The notes under the pieces: model-generated
The model's database searches: none
Told to the model about the DNA's origin: nothing
The model's input: the letters and a program-made list of their open reading frames with translations, nothing else
In this document: one piece after another, positions 35,386 through 43,966 of the stretch
Position numbering within the stretch: position 1 is the stretch's first letter
How the letters are laid out: every line of letters starts with the position of its first letter
Assembly (NCBI RefSeq): GCF_019056515.1
Contig: NZ_CP064873.1
Coordinates: 1,302,001 to 1,366,000 of the forward strand
Direction: 5' to 3'
Length of the DNA: 64,000 nt
From: Microbacterium paraoxydans
GTDB taxonomy: Bacteria > Actinomycetota > Actinomycetes > Actinomycetales > Microbacteriaceae
Translations under genes and position numbers: made by a program

Positions 35386-37056
35386 ATGAGCGCAGCGCGC
35401 AGACCGTCCTGGCTGCTGAGCACGCTGGACGGGTACCAGCGCCGCTGGATCGTGCGCGACGTGCTCGCCGGCCTCTCCGCGGGCGCCGTCGTGGTGCCGC
35501 AAGCCATGGCGTATGCGACGATCGCCGATCTCCCGGTGCAGGTCGGCCTCTACACCTGCATCGTGCCGATGCTCGTCTACGCCCTTCTGGGCGGCAGCCG
35601 GGCGATGAGCGTCTCGACGACGTCGACCATCGCCACCCTCACGGCGACCACGCTGGTCTCGGCGGGGGTCGCCGCGGGCGCAGACGACGCCATCGGGGCG
35701 CTCATGATGCTCACCCTCCTGGTGGGGGTGGTGCTGCTGCTCGCCCGGGCGTGCCGCCTGGGCTCGCTCGTCGAGAACATCAGCGGGGCCACTGTTCTCG
35801 GGTTGAAGATCGGGGTCGGGGCGACGGTCGCCGTCGGGCAGCTCCCGAAGCTCCTGGGGGAGACCTTCGACTTCTCCGGCCACGGATTCCTCCGCTCGCT
35901 GGTCGCCGTGGGAGAGGCGCTCGACAGCGTCAACGTCCCGACGCTCCTCGTCTCGGCCGGGTCCATCGCCACGCTCCTGCTCCTCAAGCGGTTCGCCCCT
36001 CGGGTGCCGGGAACCCTCGTCGTCGTCGCGGCCGGCATGCTGCTCGTCGGGGTCGGCGGGATCGATGATCTCGGGGTCGACCTCATCGCCCCGGTGACCG
36101 GCGGTCTGCCGGTCCCCGGGATCCCGGACCTGTCCGCGGCCGCGGCTCTCGTGCCGGGAGCGCTCGCCATCGCCGTCATGGCGTTCCTCGAGTCCGCCGC
36201 CGTCGCGCGCAGCCTCCGTCAGGCGACGGAGCCGCAGATCGACAGCGACCAGGAGCTCTTCGCCACCGGCGCGGCGAACACGGTCGGCGCGTTCTTCTCG
36301 GCCATGCCCGCGGCGGGGGGATTCTCGCAGAGCGCCGTGAACCAGGGGGCCGGAGCCCGCTCCCAGCTGGCGACGCTGACCACGGTCGCGCTCGCCGTGG
36401 CGGTCGCGCTCTTCCTCGCCCCGGTGCTCAGCCTGCTGCCCGAGGCCACGCTCGCGGCGATGGTCTTCACGGCGGTGGCCGGACTCGTCAACATCCCGGA
36501 ACTCGTGCGGTGGGCGCGCATCAGCCGGATCGACTTCTGGGTCGCGACGGCCGTGGCGGCGATCGGGCTCACCGCGGGACTCCTCCCCGCTGTCGCCGTC
36601 GGGGTGGTGGTGACCCTCGTGCTCGTCCTCCGGGAGCTCAACATCCCTCGGATCCGGGTGGTGGGCAGGAGGGGGAGCGCCCTCGGGGTGGAGCCGGAGC
36701 GGGGCCTGTACACGGCGAACGCGCTCGCCAACCAGCGGCTCATCGTCCAGACCGTCTCGGCTCAGGCCGAGCCGGTCCGGACGCTCGTCCTCGGGCTGCC
36801 GCAGCAGGTGGTGATGTCCATCACCGTGCTCGACACCCTCGAGGCGCTCGACCGGGAGCTGTCCCAACTCGGCGTGCTGCTCCACCTCGCGGCGGTGCCG
36901 GAGGCGGCGGCGGCCGTCGCGGCGCGGACGCCGTGGTACTCCGGGCTGGTGGAAGCCGGCCGGGTGCACCCCACCGTCGACATCGGGCTCCGGGCCGCTG
37001 CGGATCGGGAGGGGAGCGGAGGCGTTCACCCGGGTGAAGTGGCCGACGAGCGGTGA
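35386..37056 (+). CDS. SulP-family inorganic anion transporter with STAS domain (first)
   Basis: 556 residues. SulP transmembrane domain beginning RRWIVRDVLAGLSAGAVVVPQAMAYATIADLPVQVGLYT, with the family segment GARSQLATLTT after the FSAMPAAGGFSQSAVNQG motif, followed by a divergent C-terminal STAS region (from about residue 460: VQTVSAQAEPVRTLVLGLPQ to HPTVDIGL). Family members carry sulfate, bicarbonate or other anions. Neighbouring sulfatases make sulfate plausible, but this is inference. The start at ATG 35386 follows GGAGGGAG. The 3' end contains a second copy of the palindrome. Confidence 0.9.
   Translation: MSAARRPSWLLSTLDGYQRRWIVRDVLAGLSAGAVVVPQAMAYATIADLPVQVGLYTCIVPMLVYALLGGSRAMSVSTTSTIATLTATTLVSAGVAAGADDAIGALMMLTLLVGVVLLLARACRLGSLVENISGATVLGLKIGVGATVAVGQLPKLLGETFDFSGHGFLRSLVAVGEALDSVNVPTLLVSAGSIATLLLLKRFAPRVPGTLVVVAAGMLLVGVGGIDDLGVDLIAPVTGGLPVPGIPDLSAAAALVPGALAIAVMAFLESAAVARSLRQATEPQIDSDQELFATGAANTVGAFFSAMPAAGGFSQSAVNQGAGARSQLATLTTVALAVAVALFLAPVLSLLPEATLAAMVFTAVAGLVNIPELVRWARISRIDFWVATAVAAIGLTAGLLPAVAVGVVVTLVLVLRELNIPRIRVVGRRGSALGVEPERGLYTANALANQRLIVQTVSAQAEPVRTLVLGLPQQVVMSITVLDTLEALDRELSQLGVLLHLAAVPEAAAAVAARTPWYSGLVEAGRVHPTVDIGLRAAADREGSGGVHPGEVADER
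37025..37038. promoter_or_regulatory. Type-1 palindromic operator before the FUSC-like gene
   Basis: TTCACCCGGGTGAA, a perfect 14-base palindrome. It is inside the last codons of sulP (encoding VHPGE), with its centre 44.5 bases upstream of a TAGGCT -10 (37076-37081) and 129 bases upstream of the FUSC-like start. Its position suggests the downstream gene has its own regulated promoter rather than relying on sulP read-through. Confidence 0.65.
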
Positions 37057-37159
37057 CGTGCGGTTATCGCCTGCCTAGGCTGACGGCACGGAGGATCCGA
37101 GGGGCGATCGAGAACGGGGAGCGCATTCCCGACCGCAGCCGGAGCCGGAGAGCGAGACG

Positions 37160-38143
37160 GTGATGGCGGCGCGCGGGGGACTGACCTGGCGGTGGTCGCG
37201 GTTCGGTCTCGGCCTCCTGTACGCGGTGCCTTCGATGGCGGTCGCCCCGTTCGATCCTGCCGTCGCCCTGGCCCTCAGCATCGGCGTCCTTCCCGCGGCC
37301 GCCATGGGACTGCCGGCGCGGCGGCGGGCCCGGTCGGCGATCCCGGTGCTCGGGACGCTGGTCGCGCTGGGGCTCCTGCTCGGCGCGACCCTCGCGCTCG
37401 CACCGGTCCTCGCCGTGCCCGCCCTCGCGGTGCTGGCGGTGCTGGCCAGCATGCTCGCCGCCCGCGAGCGTGCCGGCCCGCTCGCGCTGACCCTGGTCCT
37501 GCCCATGGTCGGGCTCGGGTTGAGCTTCCCTCTCTCGGCGACGACCATCCTCCTGGCGGGCGCGATCGTCGCGGGTTCGGTGTACGCGTGGCTCATCGCC
37601 CTGCTGTGGCCGGAGCACGGGGCGGGCGCGCGGGTCCCGGCCGCCATGCCCAAGGGACGAGCTCTGCTGGTCTACGGCGTCCTGCTGGGTGCGGCCGCGG
37701 GGACGGCCGCCGCGATCGGCTTCGCGACCGGGGTCGAGCACGTGGGCTGGGCGACCGGCGCCGTGCTGCTCGTGATGCGTCCGGTGCGCGGGCAGCTCGT
37801 CCTGCGCAGCGTCGGTCGGGCGGCATCGGTGCTCATCGGGGCCCTGGCGGCCGCCGGTTTCGCCCTGCTCTCTCCGAGCGGCGTGGTGGTCGCACTCGCG
37901 ATCGGTGTCGTGGTGGGCGGCCTCGGCGCGGTCCAGGAGAGTCGGTGGTACGTCGCGCCGGCCTTCACGACCTTCCTCGTGCTCTCCCTGCTGCTGTCGA
38001 CGTCGGACGAATCGCCGACGTCGCGGTTCCTGGAGCGGACCCTCGAGACGCTGCTCGGTGTGGCTCTCGCCCTGTTCTTCGGCGCCCTCGTGCCGGCGCT
38101 TCTCGCGATGCGGCGGCCGTCGCGGGCGGACGTCTCCGAGTGA
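37160..38143 (+). CDS. FUSC-like (aromatic acid exporter-type) membrane protein
   Basis: 327 residues, about ten hydrophobic segments in two repeats. The second half (AVLLVMRPVRGQLVLRSVGRAASVLIGALAAAGF, then LGAVQESRWYVAPAFTTFLVLSLLL) matches the FUSC/fusaric-acid-resistance-like membrane domain (PF13515). No large cytosolic domain. Transported compound unknown. GTG 37160 has GGAG nine bases upstream; ATG 37163 is the alternative. Preceded by the type-1 palindrome. Confidence 0.75.
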   Translation: MMAARGGLTWRWSRFGLGLLYAVPSMAVAPFDPAVALALSIGVLPAAAMGLPARRRARSAIPVLGTLVALGLLLGATLALAPVLAVPALAVLAVLASMLAARERAGPLALTLVLPMVGLGLSFPLSATTILLAGAIVAGSVYAWLIALLWPEHGAGARVPAAMPKGRALLVYGVLLGAAAGTAAAIGFATGVEHVGWATGAVLLVMRPVRGQLVLRSVGRAASVLIGALAAAGFALLSPSGVVVALAIGVVVGGLGAVQESRWYVAPAFTTFLVLSLLLSTSDESPTSRFLERTLETLLGVALALFFGALVPALLAMRRPSRADVSE

Positions 38144-38221
38144 GCCCCTCTTGCGGGACCGCTCCCACCTTGCAATAGACTGCCCGCGAGGGGGAGCAAG
38201 ATCGAAATCGGGGGGTTTCGA

Positions 38222-40806
38222 GTGCTGCACAGTGCAAGAACGGCGGGAACGAGCGAGAGCCCGGGACCCGCAGCGGTGAAGGGCGAGGTCCGTCGAGAGC
38301 GCCTGCTCTCGCGGTTGACGGCCGCGATGGACGGGCCGTGGACGCTCACGCTCGTGAGCGCGCCGGCGGGATCCGGCAAGACGAGGCTGCTGTCGCAGTG
38401 GGCGCAGGGTCTGCGTGCCGATCCCGGCATCGACCTCGTGTGGGTGTCCCTGGAACGCGGCGAAGCGGACCTGCCGCTCCTGCGTGCCGCCCTCGAGAGG
38501 ATCGACGATCCCGGACTCCAGGACGCGCTCGCGGCCGTGCCCGCCGTGCGCTCCGCGACGACGGCGCGTGCGTTCGCCAGGGCCCTCCGAGAGGCGAGGA
38601 ACCGGATCGTCCTCATCGTCGACGACGTGCACCGCGTCGAGGACGAGCACACCGCCCAACTGATCTCGACGTTCGTGCAGAGCGCTCCCGGCACGGTGCA
38701 CGTGGTGCTCTCCGGACGCGGGACGCGCGCGATCCCGCTGGCACGACGCCGCATCGCCGGCGTGGCCCTCGAACTCGACGCCCGTGCGCTCGCCTTCACC
38801 CCGGCCGAGATCCGCGCCTTCTTCGGCGCGCGAGGTCTCCGGCTCTCTCAGGGCGAGGTCAGCACCGTGCTCGCCCGTACCGAGGGGTGGGCGACCGGGC
38901 TGCAGCTCATGATGCTCGACGCCGCCGGGGCGCAGACCGTCCTCGGGCCCACGCTGCGCGGGGACGCCCCCGAGGTCGCGGACTACTTCGTCGAGGAGGT
39001 GCTCGCCGACCTCGACGGCGAACTGCGCTCCTTCCTCGAGGCGACCGCGGTCGTGGACCGCTTCACTCCCGAGCTCGCCGCCGTGCTCTCCGGGGCCGAT
39101 TCCGTGACCGCCATGATCGACCGGCTGCTCCGCCTCAACGTGCTCGTGGGCCCGGACGCCGAGGATCCGTCCCGCTACCACTATCCGCCGCTGCTGCGGG
39201 AGTTCCTCCTCGGCCGGCTGCGGGAAGGCGGTGCCGGCCGCGAGGAGCGGCTCCACCGGCGGGCCGCCGACTGGTTCGCGCAGCAGGGGCAGCCCCTCCG
39301 CGCGCTGCAGCACGCCGTCCGTGGCGGGGAGACGGCCTGCACGGCCGGCGTCCTGCGGCGCTGCGGGATGCAGCTCGTGCTGGACGGCCGGGCGGACACG
39401 GTGCGGCGGATGATGGCGGAGCTGCCGACCGCCCTGCGCGCCGTGCCCACCGTCCGGATGCTCGTCGCCGCGGCGGAGCTGTCCTGCGGAGATCCGTCGG
39501 CCGCCGTGATCGTGCCGCCCGTGGGCGCGGGGGAGTCCGACGCCGACCGGCGCTGGCGCCGCGGGATCGAGATGCACACCGCGCTGCGGCGGGGCGGGAT
39601 CGCCGAGACCCTCGACGGCGCCGGAGCCGAACTCCGCGATCTCAGCGGAGAGGAGCAGCTCGACACCTATGCCCTCCTGGAGACCGCGACGGCGGAGCTC
39701 TATGTGGGACGACTCGATCAGGCGGAGGCGACAGCGCGCCGTGCCGGTGACCTCGCCCGAGCGATCGGTGCCCGCGCGGCGGAGCTGCAGGCGGAGGCGG
39801 TCCTCGCCACCAGCGTGCTGTTCCGCGGCCGGCTCCGTGACGCGATCGAGGCGGGAGCCGCCCTGGAGCCCCGCTGGCACGAGTTCGGCGAGCCGGACAG
39901 CCCGTTCTTCGAGGTGACCAGGGTGTGGCGTTTCTGGGGCCCCTACGAGGGCATGCAGATCCTGGAGGAGGCCGAGACCCTGGAGTCCTCGGCGCAGGTG
40001 ATCGCCGCGGGCGGAGAGACCGCGATCGCGCGGGGCCTGGAGGGGATGCGCGCGCTGCTCGGCGCGGAGCAGGGCGGCGATCCCCACGACGCGGCCGTGC
40101 GGCTCCTCGACACCCTGACTCCCCGTGACGATCTGCCGCTTCCGCCGCACTGGTACGCCATGATGGGGCCCTTCGCGGTGCACGCCTTCGACCGGTTGGG
40201 GGAGCCGACGCTCCGCGACCGGTTCATCGCCGACATCGAGGATGCGCTGGGGACACGGGAGACGTGTTCCTGCTCCGGGCCATCGCCGCCGTGCACGACC
40301 GCCGTGACGGCATCGCGCGTGGCGCGCTGGCGCCGGTGCTGGAGGGCGCCATCCCGTGTCTGCTCCCGGCGTCGATGATCGACGCGTGGCTGGTCGAGGC
40401 CGAGCTCGACGTGCACGACGGGGAGCCGGACCGGGCGCAGCTCGCGCTCGCCACCGCGCTCGCCCTCGCGGAGCCGGAGGACCACGTGCGCCGCGTCGCC
40501 GAGTCCGGCCCGATCGTGTCGCGGCTGCTCGCCGCGCGGGCGACGGCGGGCGCGCGCACGCACTTCGCCGATCGGGTGCGCGAGCGGCTGTCCGCCGCCG
40601 GAGTCCTCGTCGAGGAGGAGCTGACGCAGCGGGAGCGCATCGTGCTGAGCGCGCTGAGCCGGAATGCGACGCTGCGGCAGATCGCACAGCAGGAGTACAT
40701 CTCGCCGAACACGGTGAAGACGCACGTGCGGAACATCTACCGCAAGCTCGGCGTCTCGGATCGGGACGGCGTGACGGCGGCCGCCCAGGCCCTCGGACTG
40801 CTCTGA
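38222..40806 (+). pseudogene. MalT-like LuxR-family (LAL) regulator, split by a one-base frameshift
   Basis: The N-terminal frame from GTG 38222 gives a Walker A (SAPAGSGKTR, residues 46-55), Walker B-like IVLIVDDVHRV and a long helical-repeat region, but runs out of frame near 40250 and stops at 40378. The continuation in another frame (from about 40258, DVFLLRAIAAVHD) ends with a complete LuxR DNA-binding domain: LTQRERIVLSAL...ISPNTVKTHVRNIYRKLGVSD. One extra G in the run at 40249-40252 restores a protein of about 861 residues, close to the 848 of its paralogue at 46986. True loss of function and assembly error both remain possible. Confidence 0.8.
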
Positions 40807-40829
40807 GGGCCCGGGCGGCCGCGGGGTCG

Positions 40830-43172
40830 TCAGTCGCGGGCCATCGCGGCCGCCAGGTGCGCCTCCAGGTCGATGTAGGCGTCGTCGGCGACGTCGAAAA
40901 CGACCTGCGTTATGTGGCCGCCGCGGAAGTCGAACCCGTAGCCGTACAGGGACGACACGGGGTCGGCGCTGTCCCGCCCGATCGTCAGGCCTTCGCCGCA
41001 GAGCGAGAAGTGGCCGAGAGTGGTGTGGAGCTCCATTTCGCCTACGACGGCGTCATTGATGTGAAGTCGGAGGGGGCCCACGGCCTCCAGCGAGTCTCCA
41101 GTGTGCGTTTTCGTGAACTCGATCCCGACGATGTGGGAACCGGGTGCCGGAATCGGTGCAGATACGTGATTCTCAGGAGGGATGCCGAGGTAGTTGTAGA
41201 CGTAGTGCACTTCGCCGTCCTTGACAAAGAGTGTGTGTCCGCCGAAGCGGGAGCCGTGCGCGAAGATGACGCCCTCGGTGTCTGGCGTGAACTCGACCTC
41301 CGCGGCGATCTTGAAGGAGACGCCGTGGGTGTTCGCCGCCGATCGCTCGGGCACCTCACTGGTGCCCGGGTAGTAGACGAATCGACCGGACGGCGGTACG
41401 GGTTGGTGGAACTCCATGTTGAGGAAGGTCTGCAGGTCTTCGGGGTTGCCGATGATCTGGAGGTCGTTCAGTGGGAGCACCGCGTTCGCCTTCGCCTCCT
41501 CCATCCAGAGGGCCTTGAGCTCCTCCAGCTTGTCGGGATGCTCGGCGGCGAGGTTGACGGCCTCGGCGCGATCGACGTCCGTGTGATAGAGCTCCCACTC
41601 GTCGTCGAGAAAGTGACCGCCCCCGCTCATCGGGCCATGCACGGCCACGGCCTTCCACCCGTTGTGCCAGATGCCGCGCTGTCCAAGCATCTCGTAGTAC
41701 TGCGTCTCCTTCGCTGTCGGCGCGTCTGGGGCGGCGTCGAACGAGTAGGCCATCGAGACGCCGGAGAGCGGCGTCTGCTCGATGCCGTTGTAGACCTCCG
41801 GGAACTCGACGCCGCAGGCTTCGAGGATCGTCGGCACGATGTCGGTGGAGTGGTGGTACTGATGACGCACCTCGCCGCGGGCCTTGATGCCGGCGGGCCA
41901 GTGGATCACCAGCGGATCGCACACGCCGCCCTGGTAGGTGTAGCGCTTGAACATCTTGTAGGGCGTGGAGAAGGCCGCGGCCCATCCGGTCGGGTAGTGG
42001 TTGTAGGTGTCAGGGGACCCCAGCGCATCCCTCATCGTGATGTTCTGCGTGATGTCGTCAGGTACCCCGTTGAAGAACTTGCCCTCGTTGACGGAGCCGT
42101 TGGGGCTGCCCTCGCCGGACGCGCCGTTGTCGGCGCAGTAGATGATGAGGGTGTTGTCGAGCTGCCCGGACTCCTCCAGGTAGTCCACGATGCGGCCGAC
42201 CTGGGCGTCGGTGTACTCGCTGAAGCCGGCGTAGACCTCCGCCATGCGCGAGAAAAGTGCCTTCTCCTCGTCGTTCAGGGTGTCCCAGGGACGCACCTCG
42301 TCGACAGGTGTGAAGGTGCCCTCCGGCATCGGGTTGAGCGCGGTGAGCTCGGTGCCCTCCGGGACGATGCCCTTCTCGATCATCCGGGCGAGGACCCACT
42401 CGCGGTAGGCCTCGTAGCCGTCGTCGAACACGCCCTTGTACTTGTCGATGTACTCCTGCGGCGCGTGGTGCGGGGCATGGTTCGCGCCGGGGCAGAACCA
42501 CATGTACCAGGGCTTGTCCGGCTCGGTCTGCTTGACGTCGCGGATCATCGACAGCGCGCGATCGGCGAGGTCCTTCGAGAGGTGGTAGCCGTCCTTGGGG
42601 AGGTATGGCTGGTCGATGTAGTGGTTGTCCTCGGCGAGGGACGGATACCAGTTGTTCGTCTCGCCGCCGATGAAGCCGTAGAAGCGGTCGTACCCCTGCG
42701 CCAGCGGCCAGTGCTTCTTGGACGCGCCGGCCGTCCACTCATCGATCGGGACGTTGTGGTTCTTGCCCACCCAGAACGTCGACCAGCCGGCGTCGCGGAG
42801 GACGTGGGCCATCGTGGTGTTCGAGTCGGGGATGTGGGAGTTGTAGCCGGGGAAGCCGGTCGACGACTCCGAGATCGTCGCGAAGCCGTTGAGGTGGTGG
42901 TTGCGTCCGGTGAGGAACGTCGAGCGGGTGGGGGAGCACAGCGCCGTCGTGTGCCACTGGGAGTACGTCAGACCGTTCTGCGCCAGGCGATCCATGGTCG
43001 GCATGTTGATGCGTCCGCCGTACGGGGACCAGGCCGCCATGCCGGTGTCGTCATAGAGGACGACCAGCACGTTGGGTGCTCCCTCGCGGGGCTTCGCCGG
43101 GAGGAACGCCTCCCAGTCGGCCTCCGAATCGCGGACGTCGAGTTCGATTCTGCCCTGGAAGTCACGGGCCAT
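40830..43172 (-). CDS. Sulfatase, mycobacterial AtsA/AtsD-like (first)
   Basis: 780 residues. Hydrolyses sulfate esters. The CSPTR motif (Cys79-Arg83) is the Cys-type sulfatase signature converted to formylglycine; metal ligands are visible in LYDDTG (Asp41-Asp42) and CADNGASGEG. The N-terminal half is the alkaline-phosphatase-like catalytic domain, followed by a C-terminal beta-rich domain (from about 600: FKIAAEVEFTPDTEGVIFAHG). No signal peptide is visible, so cytosolic by sequence. Length matches the 787-residue mycobacterial AtsA/AtsD group. The start at ATG 43172 has AAGGAG six bases upstream. Closely related to the sulfatase at 52354. Its 3' half is poorer in GC than its 5' half. Confidence 0.92.
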   Translation of the reverse strand: MARDFQGRIELDVRDSEADWEAFLPAKPREGAPNVLVVLYDDTGMAAWSPYGGRINMPTMDRLAQNGLTYSQWHTTALCSPTRSTFLTGRNHHLNGFATISESSTGFPGYNSHIPDSNTTMAHVLRDAGWSTFWVGKNHNVPIDEWTAGASKKHWPLAQGYDRFYGFIGGETNNWYPSLAEDNHYIDQPYLPKDGYHLSKDLADRALSMIRDVKQTEPDKPWYMWFCPGANHAPHHAPQEYIDKYKGVFDDGYEAYREWVLARMIEKGIVPEGTELTALNPMPEGTFTPVDEVRPWDTLNDEEKALFSRMAEVYAGFSEYTDAQVGRIVDYLEESGQLDNTLIIYCADNGASGEGSPNGSVNEGKFFNGVPDDITQNITMRDALGSPDTYNHYPTGWAAAFSTPYKMFKRYTYQGGVCDPLVIHWPAGIKARGEVRHQYHHSTDIVPTILEACGVEFPEVYNGIEQTPLSGVSMAYSFDAAPDAPTAKETQYYEMLGQRGIWHNGWKAVAVHGPMSGGGHFLDDEWELYHTDVDRAEAVNLAAEHPDKLEELKALWMEEAKANAVLPLNDLQIIGNPEDLQTFLNMEFHQPVPPSGRFVYYPGTSEVPERSAANTHGVSFKIAAEVEFTPDTEGVIFAHGSRFGGHTLFVKDGEVHYVYNYLGIPPENHVSAPIPAPGSHIVGIEFTKTHTGDSLEAVGPLRLHINDAVVGEMELHTTLGHFSLCGEGLTIGRDSADPVSSLYGYGFDFRGGHITQVVFDVADDAYIDLEAHLAAAMARD

Positions 43173-43256
43173 GTCCATCTCCTTTATCTCTGCCGAACCG
43201 CCTTTCCCCGCACAGTACTGCCGGGTCAGGGCCGGGGTCACGGGTCCCGTGACGCG

Positions 43257-43270
43257 TTCATCCGGGTGAT
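43257..43270. promoter_or_regulatory. Type-1 palindromic operator before sulfatase 1
   Basis: TTCATCCGGGTGAT, identical to the copy at 46922. On the minus strand its centre is 46.5 bases upstream of a TACTGT -10 (43217-43212), the same spacing as the SHOCT promoter, and 91 bases from the sulfatase ATG. The gap 43173-43294 holds only this regulatory region. Confidence 0.65.
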
Positions 43271-43294
43271 CTCCGTGGCGCGGCGGCGGCGCCC

Positions 43295-43966
43295 TCAGAA
43301 GCTGCCGATGCCCTTGCCGATCAGGGACATGCCGATCACGAGCAGTAGCACGGCCATGATGACCGCGTTCTCGGCGGCGAGCCATCCGCGCAGGGCGTCG
43401 AGCGGGGCGCGCAGCCGTGCAGCGGCGACGAGGTAGCCGACGACGGGCACGAGCACGGTCGACGCCCCGATCAGGGTGAAGACCGCGATCACGAGGATCG
43501 TGGACCCCCCGTCGAGCGCCGCGCCCCCGATGTCGACCCCGGCTCCGGCGGCCAGGAGCAGGTTCTTCGGATTCACCGCCGACAGCAGGAACCCCAGTCC
43601 GAGCGCCGTGCCGAACGACATCGTGTCGATCGCCTTCATCCACGACGGCAGGGCCGCCGGTTGCCCCGCCTGCGGGCGCTTGCGCCACTGACCGACCGCC
43701 AGCACCAGCAGCAGGAGTCCGAGGACGAGCTGGATGACGCCGCGGATCGGGCGGGAGGCATCCGGACCCTCCTCGGGGAGCACCGCAGACAGCAGGGTGA
43801 AGAGGCCGACCGCCACGACGATGCCCGCGATCCAGCCGAGCAGGAATCCGACGCTCGTGACCCGTGCCTTCGGGGACAGGAGCATGAGGATCGCGGCGAT
43901 GATCGGCACGGGGCTGATCGCGACGCCCACGGCGAGGGGGAGGATCTCCCCGATGACGGCACCCAT
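43295..43966 (-). CDS. GAP/Sap-family (sulfolipid-addressing-like) membrane protein
   Basis: 223 residues, six hydrophobic segments of the LysE-like type. The start MGAVIGEILPLAVGVAISPVPIIAAILMLLSP and the central SFGTALGLGFLLSAVNPKNLLLAAGAG are typical of the GAP family (PF11139), which includes mycobacterial Gap (glycopeptidolipid export) and Sap (sulfolipid-1 addressing). Its position in a sulfatase/SulP cluster makes a sulfated-lipid or anion-export role attractive but unproven. Begins immediately before the SulP stop codon; last gene of the AI-2E-SulP-GAP operon. Confidence 0.85.
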   Translation of the reverse strand: MGAVIGEILPLAVGVAISPVPIIAAILMLLSPKARVTSVGFLLGWIAGIVVAVGLFTLLSAVLPEEGPDASRPIRGVIQLVLGLLLLVLAVGQWRKRPQAGQPAALPSWMKAIDTMSFGTALGLGFLLSAVNPKNLLLAAGAGVDIGGAALDGGSTILVIAVFTLIGASTVLVPVVGYLVAAARLRAPLDALRGWLAAENAVIMAVLLLVIGMSLIGKGIGSF

